Source: SB21 sp964415295
GTDB taxonomy: Bacteria > CLD3 > SB21
Assembly: GCA_964415295.1 (NCBI GenBank)
Contig: CAYPYN010000002.1
Span: 248,001-312,000, forward strand
Direction: 5' to 3'
Length of the DNA: 64,000 bases
Shown here: in pieces, positions 11,250-19,318 of the stretch
Layout of the letters: each line of letters begins with the position of its first letter
Numbering within the stretch: position 1 is the stretch's first letter
Translations under genes and position numbers: made by a program
The notes under the pieces: model-generated
Databases searched by the model: none
The model's input: the letters and a program-made list of their open reading frames with translations, nothing else
Told to the model about the DNA's origin: nothing

Positions 11250-11275
11250 CAATATATTGAAAACATTATATATTG
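11250..11275. promoter_or_regulatory. Inverted repeat over the atp operon promoter
   Basis: CAATATAT (11250-11257) and ATATATTG (11268-11275) form a perfect 8-base inverted repeat with a 10-base gap. It covers the -10, the spacer and the edge of the -35. Such a position would suit a repressor site, though AT-rich promoter sequence can give this by chance. Confidence 0.35.
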
Positions 11276-11279
11276 TCAA
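11251..11279 (-). promoter_or_regulatory. Promoter of the M23-bactofilin-atp operon
   Basis: On the minus strand TTGACA (11279-11274), a 17-base spacer and TATATT (11256-11251) followed by GC form a strong sigma-70-like promoter. The expected start point is near 11245, about 100 bases before the M23 gene. No other good promoter is seen before the atp genes, so it probably drives the whole cluster. Confidence 0.7.
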
Positions 11280-11324
11280 CCCTTTTTTGTAAAAACAGGG
11301 TTTTGGAAATGCAATAAATACAGA

Positions 11325-11358
11325 TAAATAAAAACCCATTCCCAGGCTGGGAATGGGT
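11325..11358 (-). terminator. Terminator after the PKD-like lipoprotein gene
   Basis: A perfect 12-base inverted repeat at 11334-11358 (ACCCATTCCCAG and its complement) is followed on the minus strand by TTTTTATTT. It lies about 30 bases after the stop of the lipoprotein gene at 11387. Confidence 0.85.
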
Positions 11359-11386
11359 CAGCAAAAAGGCCAAAAGTCAAGTCCGG

Positions 11387-12061
11387 TCATGGTATCGGTT
11401 TAGTTACCGTTCCTTCTATGGAGACCGTTATTTTAGTTGAATCCGTGGTGGTGGAGCCCGTCAACGCATGAGTCCACGCCTGTACTTTTATGGATTTGGT
11501 GCCGTTCAATCCACTCACATCCCACGTAAAAGAGTAGTCACCGTTATTCACCACTTTCCCAATGAAACTCTGGTCGATATAGCACTTCATGCTGTCCACT
11601 AAAAGTTGGCTGACGTTGGTTACTTTCGCATGAATGCTGACACTACCGCGGCTAGCCGGAATATATTCTCCTTCGAGGGGACTGACGACCGAAACGATCG
11701 GATTCGTCACATTGGAGACCTGGATGTCCAATTCCTTCGTTGCACTTTCGCCCGATTCATTGATCACTTTGCAGCGTATGGTATAGAACCCTGGCAGAAG
11801 GTTTGGCTTCCATTCAATGTGATCGAGCCCATTCGGCGATACAAAAGTTCCTCCGTCCACGGCCGTCCAGACATAATCAAGTGCTTCATCATTAAGGTCT
11901 CTGGCTTCGGCGTAAATGGTTGCCGTGTCCGTCACCAGAATCGTCGTCCTGTCCGCGTAGATCCGGTCAATGATTGGCTTATCTCCCGAGTCCTTCCCAA
12001 GGTTGATATTGTCGCAACCCCAGCACGCCGCCGTCATCAGTATCGTAATAAATAATCGCAT
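11387..12061 (-). CDS. Lipoprotein with Ig/PKD-like domains
   Basis: A 224-residue secreted protein. The signal sequence ends at Cys15-16 (AACWGC), with Cys16 as the likely lipidation site. The mature part has two beta-sandwich segments. The first (about 28-115) has the PKD-like pattern of ...Y.WTAVDGGTF... and a G(F/Y)YTIRCKV strand, and the second (about 118-215) is Big/Ig-like. It is the last gene of a three-gene minus-strand group and is followed by a strong terminator. It probably sits at the cell surface or in the periplasm. Partner and ligand are unknown. Confidence 0.7.
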   Translation of the reverse strand: MRLFITILMTAACWGCDNINLGKDSGDKPIIDRIYADRTTILVTDTATIYAEARDLNDEALDYVWTAVDGGTFVSPNGLDHIEWKPNLLPGFYTIRCKVINESGESATKELDIQVSNVTNPIVSVVSPLEGEYIPASRGSVSIHAKVTNVSQLLVDSMKCYIDQSFIGKVVNNGDYSFTWDVSGLNGTKSIKVQAWTHALTGSTTTDSTKITVSIEGTVTKPIP

Positions 12062-12072
12062 ATGGTCCCCTT

Positions 12073-12852
12073 TTAATCAGCTAAAGCCGCCTGTAAAATT
12101 TTTTTCGATACGTTGTCTTTGATGATAATGACAACGGATAATTGGCCGGGATCATAACCCGATGGAATTTTCAATGAACGCGGCTCAAGATCCCAAACCG
12201 TTTTCGGCTCAATCATGGTGACGATTTGTGACAACAATTGGTCTCTTACGACATAATGCCGCAAATCGCCGCGATCTTCAATCACCAGCATCTCAACTAA
12301 GAGATTTGAAATTTCAGCATCACCGTATCGGGCAATCCGGCCGTTGACCGAAAGACTGTCGCCCAGGATTCTTGCCGTTCCTTCACAATACAGTCTTACT
12401 TTTTTCAAGGTAAGAGAATCGAGAATGATCTTATAGCGGTCCTTGGCCGTGGCCTGCGACGAGGCGCCCTGGATCCATGTTTGTTTGCCATTGAAAAATA
12501 CGTGAGGAAACCCGCGGGCCGTACTGCCTCGGTATTCGTTATTATAACGCAGTTCGATATTCGCGGAGGAAAAGGTATCGCGGAAAGCGGGATTGGACGG
12601 GCTCATGTGATACTCGAGAATCAGGGAGGCCGAACCGTAGTCGCCTTTTAATTCATACAAAGCATTCTGTGAATTCTGAATCACGGCCGGAACCGAATCC
12701 ACATTCGTATAATGCATGATGAAACTCTCAACCACCGCCGTCTGGGACGCTTCCGCGTCGGAATTCTTTGGATCTAGCGTATTGTCTCTTGCCAGATCTG
12801 TACATCCGAGTGAGAGAATCGTCAGCAATAGGAAAACATTGTAATATCGCAT
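12073..12852 (-). CDS. Lipoprotein of unknown function
   Basis: A 259-residue protein starting at the ATG at 12852 (MRYYNVFLLL). Its signal ends in the lipobox LSLGC. The frame stays open further upstream but that part overlaps the previous gene and has no signal. The mature chain has no motif I recognise. It is rich in beta strands and opens with the DNTLDPKNS-like pattern often seen just after the lipid anchor in FCB-group lipoproteins. It sits 11 bases after the CsgG-like gene, so the two are cotranscribed. Confidence 0.7.
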   Translation of the reverse strand: MRYYNVFLLLTILSLGCTDLARDNTLDPKNSDAEASQTAVVESFIMHYTNVDSVPAVIQNSQNALYELKGDYGSASLILEYHMSPSNPAFRDTFSSANIELRYNNEYRGSTARGFPHVFFNGKQTWIQGASSQATAKDRYKIILDSLTLKKVRLYCEGTARILGDSLSVNGRIARYGDAEISNLLVEMLVIEDRGDLRHYVVRDQLLSQIVTMIEPKTVWDLEPRSLKIPSGYDPGQLSVVIIIKDNVSKKILQAALAD

Positions 12853-12863
12853 GGATGGGTTCC

Positions 12864-13739
12864 TCAAAATTGAATCGAAAGATTTATTCCTGCGCCCGAA
12901 CCGCCCGACGTCGACGGCAGCATCGGCGACAAGGACCACCGGTAGGTATCCGAACCGTCATCGGCCAAAACCTCAAGTTGCGCATTACTGTTCTTGATCA
13001 ACGCCACTACATAGGCGCCAAGAACGATCACCGTAGCTCCGGCTGCGGAGTAGGCCACTTTATTCCAGGTGTTGGCTTTGGTGTAACTGTCATCGATCTT
13101 CTTCAGGCTCGTTGCATCATGATACTCTCTGTAGAACTTCTTCTTATTGGCAAATGACGCGGCGGTCACTACGCCGAGCGCCGCCGTGCTGACCAGGAGA
13201 GGTCCCGTGGGCGCCCCCTTCAGTTTCACTCTCTCGATCCGGCGTCCTTCACCGGTCAGTTGGAATACGATATTCTGAGCCAGCATCTTCGCCATGATCC
13301 CGATGTTTTCTTTTGAAGGTGCACTGACCTTCTCACCCACAACCTGACCGCTGGCCGTCTTGGTAATCGCCACGTCGATGCGGATCTGTTTTCCGTTCTC
13401 AGAGATATCACCCGTAATTATGTAATCCGCACCGATCAGACTCCCGACCTTGGCCTGCTTGTCCTTATCGTCCACCAGGTCGCTCAGTACGAAATCCTGC
13501 TCTTTAAGAATATCCTCGATCTTCTGTCGTTCGACAATGAACAAAGATTTCTTCTGAGATAATTCCGTTTTAAGCAGCGCGGGAAAGGACCTCTGAAGTT
13601 CGTCTAGATAGAATTTCTTTGAGGTGTTCTTAAAATCAAGGACAGCGACCACGGGCTTGGATGGATCCGTTTGACCGAAAACCGGCGTCAGGCAGATACA
13701 CAGATTAACAAGCATCAAAACCGGTAACATATTCTTCAT
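12864..13739 (-). CDS. CsgG-like secreted protein with two hydrophobic helices
   Basis: A 291-residue exported protein with a signal peptide (cleavage after about Gly22). Residues 28-165 match the CsgG/TolB-N-type fold: a VAVLDFKN strand, a LLKTELS helix, VERQKIEDILKEQ, then GSLIGADYIITGDIS. Two hydrophobic segments follow at about 179-197 and 228-248, not typical of curli CsgG, and the chain ends in a beta-strand with terminal Phe. It may form or assist an outer-membrane pore for the two lipoproteins downstream. That role is inference. Confidence 0.7.
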   Translation of the reverse strand: MKNMLPVLMLVNLCICLTPVFGQTDPSKPVVAVLDFKNTSKKFYLDELQRSFPALLKTELSQKKSLFIVERQKIEDILKEQDFVLSDLVDDKDKQAKVGSLIGADYIITGDISENGKQIRIDVAITKTASGQVVGEKVSAPSKENIGIMAKMLAQNIVFQLTGEGRRIERVKLKGAPTGPLLVSTAALGVVTAASFANKKKFYREYHDATSLKKIDDSYTKANTWNKVAYSAAGATVIVLGAYVVALIKNSNAQLEVLADDGSDTYRWSLSPMLPSTSGGSGAGINLSIQF

Positions 13740-13955
13740 TCCATTTGAATCCTTCTGTTAAACTCACTCCTAGCAAGACGTTTTTTAATTACAAAATATG
13801 AAAGAAGGTAAATTTCTCATCTGCCAGACTGTTCTGATATTTCAAATTACGTACCGCAGCGCTTACTGTAATATTTTTAGAGGCACATGGGCTTGGACAG
13901 CGTTAACATTAGTGAAAAAACAGAACAGTGCAAGAAATAATGGGCACCCTATTGG

Positions 13956-14810
13956 TTAGGATGGAAATAGTTTCATGGCATTCTCACGCAGAACCCTGAT
14001 CTTTGTTTCATCCTTAAGCGGCAACGTAAGAAATTCTTCCGCATTCTTTCGCATATCTTCAACCTGAGGGCCCGGCCAGTCCGTACCGAACAATACGCGT
14101 TCAGCTATTTCCTCCAGCCGTGGAAAATAATCGCTGATCAATTTCTTGGGAGGAATGGATGAAATATCCATGTACATATTCTTATGACGCCGCATCAGAT
14201 AAAAAGCCGTGTCCATCCAGATCGGACGTCCGCCGTGCGCCATGATGATCTTGAGTTTGGGAAAATCGACCGCCACATCATCAAGGCAGAGCGGGTCACC
14301 ATACTTTATACGTGCGCCCGAAAAGAAGGAAGTGCCGGTATGTACCATGACAGGAATACCCCACTCTTCACATCGCCGGTAAACGATCTCCAGATTCTTC
14401 ATGCCGTTCAAATAATCATTGGGATAATACAGCTGATGAGGAGGATGCACCTTGATCGCGCGTATCCCGAGATCATGGATCAAGCGATGAATATCCGCAT
14501 CGGCATCTTTTGTAAAGCGGGGATGCACGGAACCAAAGGCGATGAAGCGGTCCGGGGCATAACGCTGGTAATTGGCAGAAAAATCATTGGAACTGTCGTC
14601 AAATCCCATCAGGTCGGGGCTGACATAGTTGATCAGCCCCACTTTGTCTATGCCGGCTTTGTCCATCAGGTCGATCAGTTTAGCCGGGTTTTTCATCAGG
14701 TCCATCAGGAACTCGAAATTCTCTTTTCCCTGCGCCATACGTTCTCTGATCGCCGGCTTCAGCTGCCACCACGGCTGAATGTGAATATGGATGTCAATGA
14801 TCCTGATCAT
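13956..14810 (-). CDS. Amidohydrolase family protein (amidohydrolase 2 / ACMSD-like)
   Basis: A 284-residue TIM-barrel hydrolase. Metal-site residues are visible: His8 and His10 in DIHIH, His157 in VMVHTGTS, His192 in MAHGG and Asp244 in GTDWPG. This pattern belongs to the amidohydrolase-2 branch, which includes decarboxylases such as ACMSD and 2,3-dihydroxybenzoate decarboxylase as well as hydrolases. Substrate cannot be told. It lies 9 bases after a DUF3467-like gene. Confidence 0.85.
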   Translation of the reverse strand: MIRIIDIHIHIQPWWQLKPAIRERMAQGKENFEFLMDLMKNPAKLIDLMDKAGIDKVGLINYVSPDLMGFDDSSNDFSANYQRYAPDRFIAFGSVHPRFTKDADADIHRLIHDLGIRAIKVHPPHQLYYPNDYLNGMKNLEIVYRRCEEWGIPVMVHTGTSFFSGARIKYGDPLCLDDVAVDFPKLKIIMAHGGRPIWMDTAFYLMRRHKNMYMDISSIPPKKLISDYFPRLEEIAERVLFGTDWPGPQVEDMRKNAEEFLTLPLKDETKIRVLRENAMKLFPS

Positions 14811-14819
14811 AAATTCCGT

Positions 14820-15110
14820 TCAGGCCTGAAAGCCAAATGGATTTTTCGGTTCACTTGCTTCTTCGATTTTGCCGAACTGTTCCTCATAATGACGCATATT
14901 TTGAACTAATGCGGCGATCACACGTTTGACATGCCCGGGACTCATGATCACGCGCGCATTCACGGTGCCGGTCGGCGGCGTGACGAGCATGAAGTCAAGT
15001 ATAAATTCTTCCTTGGAATGGGCTACGACCATATTATTGGCATACGCGCCGCCCTGTTTGTCCTGCGGAAAATTGATTTGAATTTCCTGAATCTTTTTTT
15101 CTTCGGCCAT
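14820..15110 (-). CDS. DUF3467 family protein
   Basis: A 96-residue small protein. The start chosen is the ATG at 15110 (MAEEKK), with AGGAAGGA about 10 bases upstream, rather than a longer frame without a ribosome site. The features are ANNMVVAHSKEEFILDFMLV, a PP-x-G turn, then RVIMSPGHVKRVIAAL and a helical tail, typical of DUF3467. The family's function is not known. It is placed between the decarboxylase and amidohydrolase genes. Confidence 0.8.
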   Translation of the reverse strand: MAEEKKIQEIQINFPQDKQGGAYANNMVVAHSKEEFILDFMLVTPPTGTVNARVIMSPGHVKRVIAALVQNMRHYEEQFGKIEEASEPKNPFGFQA

Positions 15111-15163
15111 ATGGCGTTTTCCTTCCTGATTATGTGTTATGAATAATAACGAAGTCGCAATCT

Positions 15164-16429
15164 CTACCACAGACACCGGTTAATATATTCTTCCGGCTCC
15201 ATACGCGGCCTGATAAGAACGGGTCTCTTGTCACGAACCATGACTTCGGCCGGCGTCGGATGGCTAAGGAAATACGGCATCGATTCGGTGAATCCGTATG
15301 CTCCTGCATTGAAGAAGGCCAGCACATCCCCGATCTCCACGTCTGGCAGCATGATATCCGCTCCTATACAATCCAGGCTGGTACACAAAGGACCTTCTAT
15401 GCGATACGTATGCACCGGAGGCTCGTTAAACTTATTGGCAATGAGCACAGGGTGGTTTTGTTTGATGAGCGCGGGGCGAAGAAAATGATTGATGCCGGCA
15501 TCGGTGATCACAAATCGGACTCCCCGCGACATCTTCACATCGATAACTTTGGTCAGCAAAACACCGCATTCTCCGGAAAGGTAGCGGCCGGGTTCCACAA
15601 TCCAGGCGGCCGTCTGCAACTGCGGAAAATCATCAAAAAAAGCACGAAAGGCCTGACCCAACGACTCCACATCCAATTCCAATTCGTTGGCCGCATAAGG
15701 TATTCCCAGTCCTCCGCCAATATCGATGTATTCCAGTGCCAATCCCTTTTGCTTCGAGATTTCGGCAGCCAATTTCAATATATGGCTCGTATTGACGGCA
15801 AGTTCTCTATGATCGAGGACCTGCGCGGCATTGAAAACATGGATTCCCCTGATGTCCACATGGTCCAACGCTGCGGCACGATCGATCACGCCGAGTATCT
15901 CGTCTTCGTCGATACCGAACTTTTTGGACTCCGTGCCGCCGATCATTTTGACGGTTTCACGGATTGCATAGTCGGTATTGATCCGCAGACCGATACAGAT
16001 CTTCTTTCCGTGTTGTTTGGCAATGGTATTTACACGGCGGATCTCATTTTCCGATTCGCAGTTAAACGCATGGATCCCCAGATCTATTGCAGCGCCGATC
16101 TCTTCGTCGGATTTTCCGGGTCCTGTAAAGACCACGCGCGATCCATCGATCCGGAGTTGCCTGACCACGGCCAATTCGCCGATCGAAGCTACGTCGAATC
16201 CGCAGCCTAGTTCGGCCAGTAATTTGACTACAGCCGGATTGGGATTGCTTTTCACGGCATAGAAGATACGCACATGCGACGGCATGGCTTCTCTCAGGCG
16301 GTCATACTTCTTTTGTATAATCGAGGCATCATAGACGTACAAAGGGGACCGAAACAGACTCAGGGCCTCTTCAAAATCCATTCCGCCAATTTTCAGCCGT
16401 GACGTATTTCGTTGGAAGTGCTCCAGCAT
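15164..16429 (-). CDS. Fold-type III PLP-dependent decarboxylase (diaminopimelate decarboxylase-like)
   Basis: A protein of about 421 residues starting at the ATG at 16429, two bases after the upstream stop (a start at 16450 is possible). The PLP lysine is in YAVKSN (Lys60), the phosphate loop is GGGLGIPY (about 238-245), and EPGRY is at about 279-283. The active-site cysteine segment reads GPLCTSLD (Cys349) where typical LysA has C-E-S-x-D. The C-terminal end has FLSHPTPAEV. These changes resemble the decarboxylase branch associated with exosortase clusters more than standard LysA, so lysine synthesis is possible but not certain. No other lysine gene is nearby. Confidence 0.8.
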   Translation of the reverse strand: MLEHFQRNTSRLKIGGMDFEEALSLFRSPLYVYDASIIQKKYDRLREAMPSHVRIFYAVKSNPNPAVVKLLAELGCGFDVASIGELAVVRQLRIDGSRVVFTGPGKSDEEIGAAIDLGIHAFNCESENEIRRVNTIAKQHGKKICIGLRINTDYAIRETVKMIGGTESKKFGIDEDEILGVIDRAAALDHVDIRGIHVFNAAQVLDHRELAVNTSHILKLAAEISKQKGLALEYIDIGGGLGIPYAANELELDVESLGQAFRAFFDDFPQLQTAAWIVEPGRYLSGECGVLLTKVIDVKMSRGVRFVITDAGINHFLRPALIKQNHPVLIANKFNEPPVHTYRIEGPLCTSLDCIGADIMLPDVEIGDVLAFFNAGAYGFTESMPYFLSHPTPAEVMVRDKRPVLIRPRMEPEEYINRCLW

Positions 16430-16431
16430 GG

Positions 16432-16998
16432 TTAGCGGCCCTGCTCGCATATTTTTTTCAAGTTTTCCAGACTGGCCGCATTCAGCTTATTCATAGCCAA
16501 TCGTACACTGAAGGCTTTGATCCCTCCCATTAGACCCCTGAATTCAAACGATTCGCGTATGGTCACTTTGGTGTTCTGCCCGTCCAATTCAAACAACAGG
16601 ATCTCCGGATTCATGCCGTGGAGAGGACCGCCTTCAACTTCGTACATGATCCGGGAAGGAAATTCCGTCCGCAGCGGTTTGACTTTCATTTTAAGCGATT
16701 GTGCGGCGTCTTTGACTTCGGCAAAAAGCGAGTCGATGTTTACGCCCGGAACCGGTATCTGCGAATGAATATCTCTCGGAATTTCCATGGAATCAAATGA
16801 AACACCACCCAGCATAGCCGCCGTATGCCATCGCTTCAGGTCTTGCGCTTTGTCAAACACATCTTTCCGTGATAATCGGATATCGATACCTGTCTCCCCC
16901 TGATATTGCTTAGGCAGAAAAACAACCACGACGATCGCAAGAACGATCATAAAAACGACAAAAAGTATCAGATTTTTTATCCACCGAAAGATAAACAT
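16432..16998 (-). CDS. SRPBCC (START/polyketide cyclase-like) membrane-anchored protein
   Basis: A 188-residue protein starting at the ATG at 16998, with GAGGAG upstream; the longer open frame has no ribosome site. One membrane helix (about residues 8-29) is followed by a START-like fold. The pattern is RLSRKDVFDKAQDLKRW, a Gly-rich turn, a TKVTIRESFEFRG strand and a long final helix. Such proteins bind hydrophobic ligands, though no ligand can be named here. It is directly upstream of the decarboxylase gene. Confidence 0.75.
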   Translation of the reverse strand: MFIFRWIKNLILFVVFMIVLAIVVVVFLPKQYQGETGIDIRLSRKDVFDKAQDLKRWHTAAMLGGVSFDSMEIPRDIHSQIPVPGVNIDSLFAEVKDAAQSLKMKVKPLRTEFPSRIMYEVEGGPLHGMNPEILLFELDGQNTKVTIRESFEFRGLMGGIKAFSVRLAMNKLNAASLENLKKICEQGR

Positions 16999-17167
16999 GA
17001 GCAAAAGCTCCTCTGAAGAAAAGCATGAAGGAAGTGTCCACTCAAAAATATTACTACCACCCCTGAAATACAAGCCATTTCTTCCTTGAAATGCACGGCC
17101 AAAATGGTTAGTTTTATCTATTACGACCGAGTCACGAATTTACCAGACCCACTTTGGAAAAACTTAA

Positions 17168-19318
17168 GTGATCGCTACAAAGACCACAGACGCGGTAGCC
17201 ACCGATCTCGTTCTTGAAAAAACGGACGCAGAAAAAGAAAGCGGTTTGCCGAGTCCAAGGTCTTACGATAAGCCTGAGAACTTCGTAAACCGTGAACTGA
17301 GCTGGCTTGAGTTTAACCGTCGTGTGTTGGAGGAGGCCCAGGACCCGACCGTACCGCTGCTTGAGCGGATCAAGTTCCTCTCCATCTTTAGCACAAACCT
17401 CGACGAATTCTTCATGGTTCGCGTATCGGGAGTTCGCCGCCAGATCGATGCCAACGTTTTGAGCAAAGGTCCGGACGGCGCGTTGCCGAGAGAAGTGATG
17501 GACGCCATGTCGCGGCGGATTCACGAACTGACGGCGATACAGCATGACTATTTTTTCGATACGCTTTTACCGCTGCTCAATAAAGAGAATATTTTCATTC
17601 TGAAGCCGGATCAACTGAATAACGACCAGTTGATATTTGTCAACGACTATTTCCGGCACACCGTCATGTCCATCCTGACGCCGCTGGCCATCGATCCCAG
17701 CCATCCTTTTCCGCATCTGACAAACCGAACGCTTTGTCTGATCGCTGAAATGCGGCCATCGACGGAAAGCAAACTCCCGAAGACCAATTTAGCTATCATT
17801 CCCATTTCCGTATCGGTGATCCCCCGCTTCGTCCGACTGCCGTCGCCGGAGGGCAGCTATCAGTTTATCCTCCTCGAGGATCTCATCCGCGTTTGCATCC
17901 ACGAGCTCTTTAAGGGTTATGAAATACTCAGCTGCTATGCGATCCGGGTCACCCGGGACTCCGACCTCCAATACGACGAAGACCCTTCGGAAGATCTCAT
18001 CAAAACCATTTCCGAGACTCTGAGAAACCGCAGGAAAGGCGCTGCGGTGCGTTTGCAGTTCGAGAAAGAGATCTCCGAAACCGTTCTGAAAAGTCTGATC
18101 CAGGAATTGGATATCGAACACGAAGATCTTTATCCTACCCGCGGATTTATCAGCTTCTCCGACCTTATGGGTTTTTACCACCAAATCGAAATGCCTCATC
18201 TGCGCGACCAGATTTTTCTGCCGCGGCTGGTTGGAGAATTCGAGACCGGCACGGACATGTTCAGCGTCATTCGCAATAACGACGTACTGATCCATCACCC
18301 GTACCAGAGTTTTAATTATGTAACGCGGTTCCTCCAAGAAGCGGCCGAAGACCCCCATGTTCTGGCCATCAAGATGACGCTCTACCGCATCGCCGCCAAT
18401 TCGGCGATTGCCCAAGCCTTACAGCTTGCCGCAGAACGTGGCAAACAGGTAGCCGTCCTCGTAGAACTCAAGGCGCGGTTTGACGAAGAAGCCAACATCC
18501 AATGGGCGCGCAAACTTGAAGATGCGGGCGCACATGTGATCTACGGGATGTCGGGACTCAAAACGCACTGCAAAGTATGTATGGTGGTTCGCCAGGAGAA
18601 GAACAAAATACGCCGTTATTGCCACCTCGGGACAGGGAATTATAACGACCGCACATCCCTGATCTACGGCGATCTCGGATTATTCACCGCCCATCCGCGC
18701 TTCGGCGAGGATCTTTCCAATCTCTTCAATGTCCTTACCGGATATTCGACCCCGCCTAAATTCCACCGCATAAAGATCGCGCCGACAGAATTGCGGGAGA
18801 CTTTTATATCGCGGATCCGCAGGGAGATCGCTAATGCCCGCGAAGGTAAGCCGGCTCTGATCATTGCTAAAATGAACGCCCTGGTGGATAAACAGATCAT
18901 ACTGGAACTGTATCGTGCCAGTCAGGCCGGGGTAACAATCAAAGGTATCATTCGGGGGATATGTTGTCTGCGGCCGGGCGTTAAAGGATTGAGTGATAAT
19001 ATCGAAATCATCAGTATTATCGACCGATTTCTCGAGCATGCCAGGATTTTTTATTTCCAGAACAACGATCAACCGGAATATTTCCTCGCGAGTTCGGATT
19101 GGATGCCGCGAAACCTGGACCAACGGATTGAAGTGCTTTTTCCCATCAAAGAAAACAAATACCAGCAGTACCTTTGGAACGTTCTTCAGATCCAGTTATC
19201 GGACAATATGAAAGCCCGCAAGTTCCTGCCGGAAGGCACTACCGTGCGTGTGAAAAATGAGAAGAAGAAGATCCGTTCCCAGGTAGCTCTGTACGAAATG
19301 CACGGAAAGAAGACTTAA
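17168..19318 (+). CDS. ppk: Polyphosphate kinase 1
   Basis: A 716-residue PPK1 that makes polyphosphate from ATP. Phospho-transfer histidines are at His467 (KTHCK) and His486 (YCHLGTGNYND). The N-terminal domain opens with FVNRELSWLEFNRRVLEEA and SIFSTNLDEFFMVRVSG. Length is typical. The start is a GTG at 17168 with a weak upstream GGA. It is divergent from the SRPBCC gene. Its end overlaps the convergent tldE/pmbA gene by four bases. Confidence 0.97.
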   Translation: MIATKTTDAVATDLVLEKTDAEKESGLPSPRSYDKPENFVNRELSWLEFNRRVLEEAQDPTVPLLERIKFLSIFSTNLDEFFMVRVSGVRRQIDANVLSKGPDGALPREVMDAMSRRIHELTAIQHDYFFDTLLPLLNKENIFILKPDQLNNDQLIFVNDYFRHTVMSILTPLAIDPSHPFPHLTNRTLCLIAEMRPSTESKLPKTNLAIIPISVSVIPRFVRLPSPEGSYQFILLEDLIRVCIHELFKGYEILSCYAIRVTRDSDLQYDEDPSEDLIKTISETLRNRRKGAAVRLQFEKEISETVLKSLIQELDIEHEDLYPTRGFISFSDLMGFYHQIEMPHLRDQIFLPRLVGEFETGTDMFSVIRNNDVLIHHPYQSFNYVTRFLQEAAEDPHVLAIKMTLYRIAANSAIAQALQLAAERGKQVAVLVELKARFDEEANIQWARKLEDAGAHVIYGMSGLKTHCKVCMVVRQEKNKIRRYCHLGTGNYNDRTSLIYGDLGLFTAHPRFGEDLSNLFNVLTGYSTPPKFHRIKIAPTELRETFISRIRREIANAREGKPALIIAKMNALVDKQIILELYRASQAGVTIKGIIRGICCLRPGVKGLSDNIEIISIIDRFLEHARIFYFQNNDQPEYFLASSDWMPRNLDQRIEVLFPIKENKYQQYLWNVLQIQLSDNMKARKFLPEGTTVRVKNEKKKIRSQVALYEMHGKKT

